Shown: piece after piece, positions 1 through 8,368 of the stretch
How the letters are laid out: every line of letters begins with the position of its first letter
How positions within the stretch are numbered: the stretch's first letter is position 1
NCBI GenBank assembly: GCA_900757205.1
Contig: CAAENA010000042.1
Coordinates: forward strand, 1-54,907
Direction: 5' to 3'
DNA: 54,907 nucleotides
Source of the DNA: an uncultured Collinsella sp.
Lineage (GTDB): Bacteria > Actinomycetota > Coriobacteriia > Coriobacteriales > Coriobacteriaceae
Notes under the pieces: model-generated
What the model was told of the DNA's origin: nothing
Seen by the model: the letters and a program-made list of their open reading frames with translations, nothing else
The model's database searches: none
Translations under genes and position numbers: made by a program

Positions 1-1
1 G

Positions 2-754
2 AAAAATGCCCAGAACGACCAGTCCACGTGTAAGTCCATCGCCGACAAGTTCGTGGGCGATGGCGTCAACCTGATCTATGCCATCGCTACGCCCGCCGCG
101 CAGGCTGCCGCCGGCGCCACGGCCGACATTCCCATCGTGGGCTGCGCCATCACCGACTACGCCGCCTCGGGCCTGGTCCAGGACAACAACAAGCCCGGCA
201 CCAACGTCACGGGCGCCTCCGACCTCACCCCGGTCGCCGAGCAGCTCGAGATGATGCAGAAGGTCCTGCCCGACGTTAAGAAGGTCGGCTTGCTCTACTG
301 CACCGCTGAGTCCAACTCCGACGTCCAGATCAAGGCCGCCAAGAAGGAACTCGACAAGCTGGGCCTGGAGTACACCGACTTCACCGTCTCGAGCTCCAAC
401 GAGATCCAGTCCGTCGTAGAGTCCGCCGTGGGCAAGGTCGACGCACTGTACTCCCCCACCGACAACACCATCGCCGCGGGTGCCTCGCAGGTGGGCCAGA
501 TCTGCAAGGAGAACAAGCTCCCCTTCGTCACCGGCGAGGAGGGCATGTGCAAGGCCGGCGGCCTGTTCACCCTCTCCATCAACTACGAGGACCTGGGCTA
601 CGCTGCAGGCGAGATGGCCGTTAAGATCCTGAAGGGCGAGGCTAAGCCCGAGGATATGGCTATCGAGCACCTCTCGAGCAAGGACCTGGTCGTCGTCAAG
701 AACGACGAGATGGCCGAGGCGCTGGGCATCGACCTCTCCGCTCTGGACGAGTAG
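2..754 (+). CDS. ABC transporter substrate-binding protein (5' end outside window)
   Basis: C-terminal 250 residues of a periplasmic-type binding protein of the TrpX/ABC_sub_bind family (PF04392-like). The reading frame is open from the first bases of the window, so the start and signal peptide lie upstream. Visible family features are the segment ATPAAQAAA, the PIVGCAITDY strand and a second lobe with VGLLYCTAESNSD and YEDLGYAAGEMAVKIL. Proteins of this family bind small hydrophobic or aromatic solutes outside the membrane and hand them to a BPD_transp_2 permease. The permease and ATPase genes follow on the same strand, after a 204-nt gap with a strong hairpin. The ligand cannot be told from the sequence. 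Confidence 0.9.
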   Translation, partial: KNAQNDQSTCKSIADKFVGDGVNLIYAIATPAAQAAAGATADIPIVGCAITDYAASGLVQDNNKPGTNVTGASDLTPVAEQLEMMQKVLPDVKKVGLLYCTAESNSDVQIKAAKKELDKLGLEYTDFTVSSSNEIQSVVESAVGKVDALYSPTDNTIAAGASQVGQICKENKLPFVTGEEGMCKAGGLFTLSINYEDLGYAAGEMAVKILKGEAKPEDMAIEHLSSKDLVVVKNDEMAEALGIDLSALDE

Positions 755-825
755 CGGCATGCGCGGCGATGTGCCTAGGGCCCATACTCGCGCCGTTGCC
801 GTGTTATTCAATATCTGAGCCACAG

Positions 826-854
826 GGGCGAACGCCAAAGACCGGCGTTCGCCC
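826..854 (+). terminator. Hairpin between binding-protein and permease genes
   Basis: A perfect 11-bp stem (GGGCGAACGCC / GGCGTTCGCCC) with a 7-nt loop lies 72 nt after the binding-protein stop. It is followed by a weakly T-rich TGCTTGTTA rather than a clean T-run. Such hairpins commonly stabilise or partly terminate the message of an abundant binding protein ahead of its membrane partners. That role is inferred. Confidence 0.55.
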
Positions 855-958
855 TGCTTGTTACGGATGAGACAAAACATCCGGCCGCAGCTCTTTCATG
901 CATTGTTACCGCTATCATGGTGACTCACGTGTCCACCCTATCCTAGGAGGTATGAAGC

Positions 959-1882
959 ATGCTCATTGCATTGCAGGGCGCCGTTTCGCAGGGCGTCCTC
1001 TGGGGCATTATGGTGCTTGGCGTGTTTATCACGTTCCGCCTGCTCGACATCCCCGATATGACCTGCGACGGCAGCTTTGCCCTCGGCGGCTGTGTCTGCG
1101 CCGTACTCATCGTCAACAATAACGTCGACCCGCTGCTCGCCGTGCTTGCCGGCATGTGCGCCGGTGCCATCGCCGGTGCCGTCACGGGCATCCTGACCAC
1201 CGTCTTCGAGATCCCCGCGATCCTTGCCGGAATCCTCACCCAGATCAGCCTGTGGTCCATCAACCTGCGCATCATGGGCAAGTCCAACACGCCCATCCTC
1301 GCCAAGGGCACCGTGTTCTCGGCAGTCAGCAACATGACGGGTCTGCCGCAGTCCACCGTTGCCATTATCTTGGGCATTGTGCTGGCCGTGGCGATCGTTG
1401 CCATCCTGTACTGGTTCTTTGGCACCGAGATCGGCTCGGCGCTGCGTGCCACCGGCAACAACGAGTACATGATCCGCGCCCTGGGCGTCAACACCAACTC
1501 CACCAAGATGATCGCCCTCGTGCTCTCCAACGCCCTTATCGGCCTCTCTGGCGCACTTATCTGCCAGAGCCAAAAGTATGCCGACATTGGCATGGGTACC
1601 GGCGCCATCGTTATCGGTCTTGCCGCCATCGTCATCGGCGAGGTGCTCGGCCGCCTGCTGCCCGGCGGACTCACGCAGTTCTCCGTCCGCCTAGCCTCTG
1701 CCGTCTTTGGCTCCGTGGTCTACTTCCTTATCCGCGCCATCGTGCTGCAGATGGGCATGGACGCCAACGACATGAAGCTACTCTCTGCCGTGATCGTTGC
1801 CGTGGCCCTGTGCGTACCCGTAGTTTGGGAGCGCTATAAGCTCCGCAGCTCCTACACGAAGGGGGATGAGGCAGATGCTTAA
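959..1882 (+). CDS. ABC transporter permease, BPD_transp_2 / TrpY type
   Basis: 307-residue, very hydrophobic protein with about eight or nine membrane segments, typical of the single-permease importers paired with PF04392 binding proteins. Recognisable segments are the N-terminal LLDIPDMTCDGSFALGG and the later FFGTEIGSALRATGNN loop, which is the probable ATPase-coupling region. AGGAGG at 945-950 sits 8 nt before the chosen ATG. The end overlaps the ATPase gene by 17 nt, so the two are translationally coupled. Together with its neighbours it forms a complete importer in the cytoplasmic membrane. Confidence 0.9.
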   Translation: MLIALQGAVSQGVLWGIMVLGVFITFRLLDIPDMTCDGSFALGGCVCAVLIVNNNVDPLLAVLAGMCAGAIAGAVTGILTTVFEIPAILAGILTQISLWSINLRIMGKSNTPILAKGTVFSAVSNMTGLPQSTVAIILGIVLAVAIVAILYWFFGTEIGSALRATGNNEYMIRALGVNTNSTKMIALVLSNALIGLSGALICQSQKYADIGMGTGAIVIGLAAIVIGEVLGRLLPGGLTQFSVRLASAVFGSVVYFLIRAIVLQMGMDANDMKLLSAVIVAVALCVPVVWERYKLRSSYTKGDEADA

Positions 1883-2669
1883 GCTCTCGCACGTCAAGAA
1901 GACCTTTAACAAGGGCACCGTCACCGAGAAGCGCGCGCTCACCGGTGTCGACCTCACCCTGAATGACGGCGACTTTGTAACCGTGATTGGCGGCAACGGC
2001 GCCGGCAAATCCACGCTGCTCAACATGATCGCCGGCGTGTATCCGCTCGATTCGGGTGTCATCGAGCTCGACGGCACCGACATCTCGCGTCTGAGCGAGT
2101 CGCAGCGCGCCAAGTACCTGGGCCGCGTGTTCCAGGACCCCATGCGCGGCACCGCAGCCGACATGCAGATCGCCGAGAACCTGGCCCTCGCCAAGCGCCG
2201 TGGCCAGCGTCGCGGCCTTTCGTGGGGCGTCACCAAGGCCGAGAAGGACGAGTACGTTGAGCTGCTCAAGCGTCTGGACCTTGGTCTGGATACGCGCCTC
2301 AACGCCAAGGTCGGCCTGCTTTCGGGCGGCCAGCGCCAGGCACTCACCCTGCTCATGGCTACGCTCACCAAGCCGCGCCTACTGCTGCTCGACGAGCACA
2401 CCGCGGCGCTCGACCCCAAGACGGCATCGAAGGTGCTCAACCTGACCGAGGAGATCGTCGACGAGAACCACCTGACCACGCTCATGGTCACGCACAACAT
2501 GAACGACGCCATCCGTCTGGGCAACCGTCTGATCATGATGCACGAGGGCCACGTGATCTACGACGTGGCGGGCGATGAGAAGAAGTCGCTTACCGTGGCC
2601 GACCTACTGCAGAAGTTTGAGGAGGTCTCGGGCGGCGAGTTCGCCAATGACCGCATGCTGCTGAGCTAA
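1866..2669 (+). CDS. ABC transporter ATP-binding protein
   Basis: 267-residue cytoplasmic ATPase of the importer. Motifs in order: Walker A GGNGAGKST (about residue 40), signature LSGGQRQAL (about 150), Walker B LLLLDEHTAALD and the switch His in VTHNMNDA. Two starts are possible: ATG 1866 and ATG 1875 (MLKLSHVKK). The second matches the usual N-terminus of the family better, and both overlap the permease. The stop codon runs into a palindromic repeat that may serve as terminator. Confidence 0.92.
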   Translation: MRQMLKLSHVKKTFNKGTVTEKRALTGVDLTLNDGDFVTVIGGNGAGKSTLLNMIAGVYPLDSGVIELDGTDISRLSESQRAKYLGRVFQDPMRGTAADMQIAENLALAKRRGQRRGLSWGVTKAEKDEYVELLKRLDLGLDTRLNAKVGLLSGGQRQALTLLMATLTKPRLLLLDEHTAALDPKTASKVLNLTEEIVDENHLTTLMVTHNMNDAIRLGNRLIMMHEGHVIYDVAGDEKKSLTVADLLQKFEEVSGGEFANDRMLLS

Positions 2670-2708
2670 AACCTGCCAAAAAGGGACAGGTTTATTTTGG
2701 CAGGTTTT
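2668..2708 (+). repeat. AAACCTGCC palindromic repeat, copy 1
   Basis: Inverted arms AAAACCTGCCAAA and TTTGGCAGGTTTT enclose a loop containing GGGACAGGTTTATT. It begins inside the stop region of the ABC ATPase gene. The same element recurs at 5344 and, on the other strand, at 42442, each time abutting a stop codon. It probably doubles as a transcription terminator. Confidence 0.8.
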
Positions 2709-2723
2709 ATCTGCACAAACGTC

Positions 2724-2764
2724 AAAACCGCCGCAAAGGGGTCAGGCACCTTTGTGGTGGTTTT
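2724..2764 (+). repeat. AACCACCAC palindromic repeat, copy 1
   Basis: Arms AAAACCGCCGCAAAG and CTTTGTGGTGGTTTT with central GGGGTCAGGCACC. Related copies lie at 8145, 10158 and 11866. This is a short REP-like dispersed palindrome. No transposase is present in the window. Confidence 0.8.
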
Positions 2765-2878
2765 CGCATATCATATCGATATTCCGATATTCAACCAGGC
2801 TCAACCGCGAGGCGCCCCATTCGCGCCCAGCCACCATCGTTATATAATCAGCAAAAACATGCGGGAGAGGAGCGGCAC

Positions 2879-4147
2879 ATGTCATTGCGAGACTGGCTAT
2901 TCGGCACCGGCGAGGACCCACAGGGCAGACCGACAGAAGAGTCCCTTGCACCCCTCGGCGCCACCGAGCTCGCACGAATCGAGGAGGCGTCCACCCGCTC
3001 CCTCGCGCTGCGCAGCGGCGAACGCTTGGCCGCCGCCGTGGATCAGCTCGTCCCGCTCGGCGCCACCTGGGGCCAGGCAGCGGCCACGCGCGGGCTCGCC
3101 GTCGTGAAGTTCCCCGAAGGCGTCACATGGGCCGACCTCTGCGTGAGACAGTCCGACGGCTGGAACCTGCTCTCAAGCTTCAACAAGGAGACGGGCAAGT
3201 TCAACAAGATGGCCGGCATCAAGCAGGCGGGACTACAGCCCCAAGCCGTCGCCAACATCGCGCTCCAGAGCGCGGCGGTGGCCGTCGGCATGGCCTACAT
3301 GAACGAGATAAACGACAAGCTCGAAGGCCTGCAAGAGGGAATCGAGGAGATTCAGCGCGTCATGGAGCGCCAGCGTGATGCGAGGCTCAAGGCTGGCTAC
3401 GACGCGCTCTACCGGCTCTCCCTGAACCTCGGGGAATCCGCCACCACGGAGGGCAAGTTCACCGTCGGGCTCCAGGTCATCGAGGACGCCACCCGCGCCG
3501 CCGAGGAAGCGTGGAACTACCAGCTCTCCGAGATCCAGGACCTCACGGAGACACTCGCGAGAAAGAAAAAGCTGGACGAGAAGGAGATCGCCTCCGAGAT
3601 AACCCTTCTCCAGGAGAAGGAGCGTCGCGCGGTCCTCGCGTTCCAGCTCATGCTCATCGCCCAGCAGGTCGGTATGCGCTTCGAGAGCGACTACACCGCA
3701 GCCCGCATCAAGAAGAACAAGAAGATCGTCGAGAAGTGCCTGGGCGAGCACGCCCAGCGCCGCGAGGAGTACCGCCGTATGCTCGGCAAGAAGGTCTCCA
3801 AGCTCGGCGGCCCCGTGCTGAAGCTTGCGGACGCCGCGAAGGACGAGGGCTACGAGGCCGCGAATGTCATCATAGGAGTGCTCCACGAGGTGAGCAGGCA
3901 GACAGCCCGCCTCAACCCCGTCGAGATGCGTAAGAAGGCCAAGGAGGCCAACCGTACGCACAAGGCCCTCATCATGGACTCGCTGGACACGGGCAACGCC
4001 GTCCGCCAGCTTGCCGAAAACTACGAGGATGAGCTAGACGAGCTCGACTTTGCCTTCAACCAGGCCGACACAGTGGTCATCGAGGACGGCCAAGTCCGTC
4101 TCTTCGTCACGGGAGACGTCGATAAGGGTGAGGATAAGGCCGAGTAG
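2879..4147 (+). CDS. Hypothetical cytoplasmic coiled-coil protein
   Basis: 422 residues, not recognised. There is no signal peptide. One hydrophobic stretch near residues 120-145 (VANIALQSAAVAVGMAYM) is followed by long charged heptad-like helices from about residue 145 to 290 (many E/K/R, as in LQEGIEEIQRVMERQRDARL) and an acidic C-terminus. The start is supported by GGAGAGGAG 6 nt upstream. It stands alone between repeats and a decayed surface-protein tail, so it may be an acquired cargo gene. The helix-rich build is compatible with a phage- or defence-related accessory protein, but no function can be assigned. Confidence 0.7.
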   Translation: MSLRDWLFGTGEDPQGRPTEESLAPLGATELARIEEASTRSLALRSGERLAAAVDQLVPLGATWGQAAATRGLAVVKFPEGVTWADLCVRQSDGWNLLSSFNKETGKFNKMAGIKQAGLQPQAVANIALQSAAVAVGMAYMNEINDKLEGLQEGIEEIQRVMERQRDARLKAGYDALYRLSLNLGESATTEGKFTVGLQVIEDATRAAEEAWNYQLSEIQDLTETLARKKKLDEKEIASEITLLQEKERRAVLAFQLMLIAQQVGMRFESDYTAARIKKNKKIVEKCLGEHAQRREEYRRMLGKKVSKLGGPVLKLADAAKDEGYEAANVIIGVLHEVSRQTARLNPVEMRKKAKEANRTHKALIMDSLDTGNAVRQLAENYEDELDELDFAFNQADTVVIEDGQVRLFVTGDVDKGEDKAE

Positions 4148-4447
4148 CCCTCCCACCAACCTGCGCCGCCGCGAGCGGGCCAAGCTACCAACCTCGGGTC
4201 CTCCGCGCCATGCCCGCGTCCGCGCGGGTGCGTTCCGCCTGTGGGCATCTGTGCCGTACGCCGCCGGTCGCGCCCGCGCGTGCCCAAGCCGGACACGTCG
4301 ACCACCACGACCACGCAGGTCACCACCAAAAAGACGGCCGGCAAGCTCGCCGCAACGGGGGATCGCACGCTTGTCATGGTCGGCGCGTGCCTCATCGGCG
4401 GCATCGTCATCATCGTTCTGGGCATCATCTGGAAGCGCCGTCGCTAG
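4148..4447 (+). pseudogene. Remnant of an LPXTG-like sortase-anchored surface protein
   Basis: The frame stays open to the TAG at 4447 and ends in a textbook cell-wall sorting signal: a Thr-rich linker (TSTTTTTQVTTKKT), the sortase pentapeptide-like LAATGD, a hydrophobic span of about 20 residues and the tail WKRRR. No start codon with a ribosome site, signal peptide or adhesin body precedes it. The first 30 codons read as low-complexity Pro/Arg and are probably not coding. It is in frame with the preceding gene's TAG. A terminator at 4500 follows. Best read as the 3' stump of a deleted or replaced surface-protein gene. Confidence 0.7.
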
Positions 4448-4499
4448 ATTACGCCACGTGGCCTACATCCCGTACTATTCAAACCTTATACCGAGCGCA

Positions 4500-4534
4500 G
4501 AAGCCCGTCCGAACATGATCGGACGGGCCTTTTG
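4500..4534 (+). terminator. Rho-independent terminator
   Basis: Stem GCCCGTCCG / CGGACGGGC with loop AACATGAT followed by CTTTT. It ends transcription coming from the surface-protein remnant, ahead of the mscS gene. Confidence 0.85.
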
Positions 4535-4577
4535 GTGGGTATCATGGATGGACGTATCTTTAGGAGGTTCCCCCTAC

Positions 4578-5345
4578 ATGGAATTGTTTGAGCCGATTCT
4601 TCATTTCTTTTCGCAACGGTGGGTCCACAACATCATTTGGGCCGCCGTCCTGGCCCTTGGCACCGCCGTCGCCGCCAAGGTGGCATCCAAGACCCTGCAC
4701 CACCTACTCAACCGTGACGACAACCCGCTTCCCGCATCGAGCATCTTCATCAACATCGCGCGTGCTGTCATTTGGATGATCGGCGGCAGCTTTATCCTCG
4801 ACAACTGCTTTGGCATTAACGCAAATGCCCTCGTTGCGGCTCTTGGCGTCGGCGGCATCGCCATCTCGCTGGGTTTTCAGGACACGCTGTCAAACCTCAT
4901 CGGCGGCATGCAGGTGACGTTTATGGGCATCATCAAACCCGGCGACAATATCGAAGTCGGCGGCGTTTCGGGCGTGGTACAGGACATCACCTGGCGCCAC
5001 ACGACCATCGAGGACGCCTGCGGTCAGACCATCATCGTCCCCAACTCCAATATCTCCAAGAACACGCTCGTGCACCTCATGCCCTTTGGACGCGTTGCCG
5101 TTCCCGTCGCGGTGAAGGACACGTCAAAGTGGGACTCGCTCGATGCGCTGGCAGACGAGCTCACCTGTGCCACCAAGGCCGCCGTTTCACCCATCTCGGG
5201 CTTTAACAAGGAGCCCTACGTGCTCTTTAGCGAGATCGGCGACTTTGGCATTAAGGGTAAGATCATCTTTATCGTCAGCGACGACAGCACCACCTTTACG
5301 GCAGCCGACGCCTGCATCCGCGCCATCGCCCCCATCATCGCCTAA
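4578..5345 (+). CDS. MscS-family mechanosensitive ion channel
   Basis: 255-residue small-conductance channel. Membrane helices occupy roughly residues 15-35 and 50-75. The pore-lining helix and beta domain follow with VAALGVGGIAISLGFQDTLSN, the family signature of Gly/Ala-rich TM3, and then NLIGG and PGDNIEVGGVSGVVQDI. It releases solutes during osmotic downshock. The longer open frame starts far upstream, but TAGGAGG at 4561 with ATG at 4578 fixes the start. The stop overlaps a palindromic repeat. Confidence 0.92.
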   Translation: MELFEPILHFFSQRWVHNIIWAAVLALGTAVAAKVASKTLHHLLNRDDNPLPASSIFINIARAVIWMIGGSFILDNCFGINANALVAALGVGGIAISLGFQDTLSNLIGGMQVTFMGIIKPGDNIEVGGVSGVVQDITWRHTTIEDACGQTIIVPNSNISKNTLVHLMPFGRVAVPVAVKDTSKWDSLDALADELTCATKAAVSPISGFNKEPYVLFSEIGDFGIKGKIIFIVSDDSTTFTAADACIRAIAPIIA

Positions 5346-5382
5346 CCTGCCAAATAGGGACAGGTTCATTTTGGCAGGTTTT
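5344..5382 (+). repeat. AAACCTGCC palindromic repeat, copy 2
   Basis: AACCTGCCAAA ... TTTTGGCAGGTTTT with the shared central GGGACAGGTT. It starts on the last two bases of the mscS stop codon, as in the copies at 2668 and 42442. Confidence 0.8.
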
Positions 5383-5478
5383 ATCTGGGTAAATGAGTGG
5401 TTTATTTCTTAATGGCCCGGCCGCCCTTTATGAACTGTCCCTTTTCGGGCGACCAATACGATGGTACCATGGTTCATA

Positions 5479-5496
5479 TAGTTGTTTAAACGACTA
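5479..5496. promoter_or_regulatory. 18-bp palindrome before the BMP-domain gene
   Basis: TAGTTGTTTAAACGACTA is a near-perfect dyad (one mismatched pair) that ends directly before the AAAGGAG ribosome site of the next gene. It is a plausible operator; the protein that binds it is unknown. Confidence 0.4.
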
Positions 5497-5509
5497 AAGG
5501 AGCGAAATC

Positions 5510-7429
5510 ATGGAGGAGGCCTATCGTCAGGCACGCAAGCGCGGCGAACAGGGACGCCGTCGCGCCATCAGCCAAAGCGAGCATCCATATCTTACGGACC
5601 TCGACAGCTTGGTCGCTCAGCTTCCCTGCGGGCAGCGCGAGAACATTGGCCTGCGGGACATTCCGCTCGAAATGGTCGTCGGCACGGTTACCAAAGGCCG
5701 CCAGTCCGCCTTTTCGTGTAACTTTATGCCGTTGCTCCCCTGGAATACCGAATTCGCCCGCAAATGGTCCAACCTCTACGATATACAAATCTCCGAGGGC
5801 TACCGCGACCCCATCATCGTCACCGAGTTCATGCACCGCTTTTACGTCCAAGAGGGCAACAAGCGTGTCAGTGTCCTCAAATTCCTCGACGCTCCGACGG
5901 TTTCGGCCAAGGTAACGCGCCTGTACCCCGGCAAGTGGTATTCCGTCGAGAGCCGCCTATACGGTGAGTTTTGCGCCTTTTGGTACGTATGCCCCCTGTA
6001 CGAGATCGAGTTCTCGCGCGAGGGCAGCTACGAGATGCTTGCCAAGATGCTCGGCCAAGATCTTGTCGAAAAATGGCCTCAAAAGAAGGTCGACTATCTA
6101 CGTCACACCTTCCTGCTCTTTAAGCGCGCCTATCTTCGCGCAGGCGGCGACCACTTGGACATTACACCTGCCGATGCCATGCTCGTCTACCTCAACGTCT
6201 ACAACCAGGACCGCCTGCTGGATACGCCGACGGATATCGTCGTCAACCGCCTGTGCAAGATTTGGCGCGAGCTTGTCATTGCCGGCAAAAGCGACGAGGA
6301 CAAGGTCGATCTTGTCGAAGCGCCGCAGCCCAACGAGGAAGAGGACGCACCGACAAAATCTACCTCGGGCGTGCTCAACTTCTTTATGAGCAAGACCGTC
6401 TACTCCACCGCCAATCCCATGCGAATCGCCTTTATCCACGAGTTTCCCTGTGCCACGTCGAGCTGGGACAGCCTGCACGACCAGGGCCGCCAGTATCTTG
6501 ATGAGCACTTTGGTGACATCGTGCGCACCGAAGCGTTCGAGGACTGCCACGATCCGGACGTGTTCTACGCCGCCGTCGAGACAGCCGTAAAGCACGGGGC
6601 GAACGTCATCTTCTCGACCTCACACCGGCTCATGGAATACACACTCAGGGCGGCGGTCGAGTATCCCCGGGTGCGGTTCCTTAACTGCTCAATCGGCCTT
6701 CCCCACCAAAGCGTCCGCTCGTACTTTGGAAAGATGTACGAGGCCAAGTTCCTGCTGGGCGCCCTTGCCGCCAGTATGGCCGACAACCACCGTATTGGCT
6801 ACCATGCGTCGGTCTTCGCCTCGGGCGCGCTTAGCGAAATCAACGCCTTCGCCATTGGCGCCTCGCTGCTCGACCCTCGTGCGCAGATTATCCTCACTTG
6901 GGGCGATGTTCCCGCCGGCGGTCTTGCCGAAGCCATGTGTCGCGAGGGCGTGAGCGTCATGACCGGTGTCGACATGTCCAAGTCGCTGGAGGACCCCACG
7001 GCCTACGGACTCCACCGCCTGGTCGATGGCAAGGTCGTCGGCATCGCCATGCCGGTATGGAACTGGGGCCGTTACTACGAGCTTATCGTGCGAAGCCTGC
7101 TGCATGGCACCTGGGATGAGACCAGTGACAACAGCCAGGTTCGCGCCGTCAACTACTGGTACGGCATGAGCTCCGGCGTCATCGATATTCGCTACGCTCC
7201 GGGCCTACCCTATCAGACGCGTAAACTTGTGCAGCTGCTTCGCAACGGCATTGTCGAGGGCTCCATCAACCCATTTGGCGGCGAGCTCCACAGCCAGGAC
7301 GGCGTGGTTCAGATTGAGGGCTTCCCTCCCCTGCCGAGTACGCAGATTGTCGAGATGAACTGGCTGGCTGACAACGTTATAGGCTCGATTCCGCAGCTCG
7401 ATAACGAGGCGGAGGTCCGTGCCCTATGA
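5510..7429 (+). CDS. Cytoplasmic BMP-family ligand-binding protein with ParB-like N-terminal region
   Basis: 639 residues without signal peptide or membrane anchor. The first ~310 residues include a short ParB-nuclease-like segment (YVQEGNKRVSVLKFLDA, about residues 108-124) and a helical part. Residues ~315-610 resemble the BMP/Med substrate-binding fold (nucleoside-binding lipoproteins): PMRIAFIHEFP, VIFSTSHRLME, YFGKMYEAKFLLGALAA and AFAIGASLLDPRAQIILTW. Normally BMP proteins are exported. The lack of a signal sequence suggests an intracellular sensor. The stop overlaps the start of the phosphoesterase gene by 4 nt, so the two are coupled. The ligand and DNA role are unknown. Confidence 0.75.
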   Translation: MEEAYRQARKRGEQGRRRAISQSEHPYLTDLDSLVAQLPCGQRENIGLRDIPLEMVVGTVTKGRQSAFSCNFMPLLPWNTEFARKWSNLYDIQISEGYRDPIIVTEFMHRFYVQEGNKRVSVLKFLDAPTVSAKVTRLYPGKWYSVESRLYGEFCAFWYVCPLYEIEFSREGSYEMLAKMLGQDLVEKWPQKKVDYLRHTFLLFKRAYLRAGGDHLDITPADAMLVYLNVYNQDRLLDTPTDIVVNRLCKIWRELVIAGKSDEDKVDLVEAPQPNEEEDAPTKSTSGVLNFFMSKTVYSTANPMRIAFIHEFPCATSSWDSLHDQGRQYLDEHFGDIVRTEAFEDCHDPDVFYAAVETAVKHGANVIFSTSHRLMEYTLRAAVEYPRVRFLNCSIGLPHQSVRSYFGKMYEAKFLLGALAASMADNHRIGYHASVFASGALSEINAFAIGASLLDPRAQIILTWGDVPAGGLAEAMCREGVSVMTGVDMSKSLEDPTAYGLHRLVDGKVVGIAMPVWNWGRYYELIVRSLLHGTWDETSDNSQVRAVNYWYGMSSGVIDIRYAPGLPYQTRKLVQLLRNGIVEGSINPFGGELHSQDGVVQIEGFPPLPSTQIVEMNWLADNVIGSIPQLDNEAEVRAL

Positions 7430-8136
7430 ATATCCTAGCCATTGCCGATGTAGAGGAGCGCTGCCTGTGGGAATGTTTTCGCAAGGAGCGCTTTGAGGAC
7501 GTTGACCTGATTCTATCCGCAGGCGACCTGGATCCGGACTATCTTGAGTTTTTGGTCACTGTCATCAACAAACCGCTTGTGTACGTTCGTGGCAACCACG
7601 ACGACCGCTACGCGCGCCATGCACCGGGCGGGTGCATTTGTGTTGAGGACAGCGTATATGTGTACCGAGGTATTCGCATTGCGGGTCTGGGCGGTTCCAT
7701 GCGCTACCGCGACGGCGCCAACATGTACACCGAGCGCGAGATGGCCAAGCGTGTGCGCAAGCTGTCCCGCAAAGTGAGGATGGTCTGCGGCTGCGACATT
7801 CTGCTGACCCATGCACCCGTCGCAGGCATGGGCGACCTGGACGACCTGCCGCATCGAGGATTCGAGTGCTTTAATGCGGCTCTTGAGTCTTGGGGTCCCG
7901 ACTATATGATTCACGGGCATGTGCACCAAAGCTACGGCCCCAACTTTCAACGCGAGCGCCAACACCCATGCGGAACGAAGATTGTCAACGCCTGCGGCTA
8001 TACCAAGATCGAAATTGACGAGGCGCGCTACCCCACGCGCGGTTGGAAGGCCGCTTGGCTCAACTCGCAAACCATGCGCCGCGAGCTCAAACGCCACGAA
8101 GCAATCGAGTCTTCAACCGCCAGAACCCCCTGGTAA
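7426..8136 (+). CDS. Calcineurin-like metallophosphoesterase
   Basis: 236 residues with the metallophosphoesterase motif ladder: AGDLDPDYL (GD motif, about residue 32), RGNHDDRYA (GNHD, about 56), LLTHAPVAG (about 126) and IHGHVHQSY (GHxH, about 165). The first motif is ADVEE instead of the usual DxH, so one metal ligand is atypical. Start ATG overlaps the upstream stop (ATGA). It probably hydrolyses a phosphodiester or phosphomonoester in the cytoplasm, perhaps in response to the ligand bound by the coupled BMP-domain protein; that link is inference from gene order. Confidence 0.82.
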   Translation: MNILAIADVEERCLWECFRKERFEDVDLILSAGDLDPDYLEFLVTVINKPLVYVRGNHDDRYARHAPGGCICVEDSVYVYRGIRIAGLGGSMRYRDGANMYTEREMAKRVRKLSRKVRMVCGCDILLTHAPVAGMGDLDDLPHRGFECFNAALESWGPDYMIHGHVHQSYGPNFQRERQHPCGTKIVNACGYTKIEIDEARYPTRGWKAAWLNSQTMRRELKRHEAIESSTARTPW

Positions 8137-8144
8137 CTGCCAAC

Positions 8145-8204
8145 AACCACCACGAAGGGGATAGGCACCTTTATGGTGGTTTTGCTGACTCGTCCGACCT
8201 GTCC
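8145..8204 (+). repeat. AACCACCAC palindromic repeat, copy 2, with conserved flank
   Basis: AACCACCACGAAGGGGATAGG continues to CACCTTTATGGTGGTTT. The next ~20 bases (GCTGACTCGTCCGACCTGTC) are identical to those after the copy at 10158, so the mobile unit is longer than the palindrome itself. Confidence 0.8.
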
Positions 8205-8250
8205 ATCACGGTGCTTGTGTAATTAACGAGAACACTCATTGTTTTGTAAG

Positions 8251-8277
8251 GACGGCGCTCACGTGCCGTCTTTTTTT
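8251..8277 (+). terminator. Rho-independent terminator
   Basis: Stem GACGGC(GC) / (GT)GCCGTC followed by seven T. It lies just upstream of the sigma-factor gene, and its T-run overlaps the longest possible start of that frame, which argues against that start. Confidence 0.88.
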
Positions 8278-8368
8278 GTCAACTTATGCAGTCTCGACCG
8301 TGTTGTATGTAGAGGGACCTCGCGAGACGCCTTCCCTATATCCACCACGACCAATTGGAGGTGACACT

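Noticed and set aside
898..1122. 74-codon ORF overlapping the permease start
   Set aside because: Its frame conflicts with the well-supported permease gene, which has its own AGGAGG.
8276..8368. N-terminal extension of the sigma factor
   Set aside because: It begins inside the T-run of a terminator and has no ribosome site, whereas GGAGGTG precedes the ATG at 8369.
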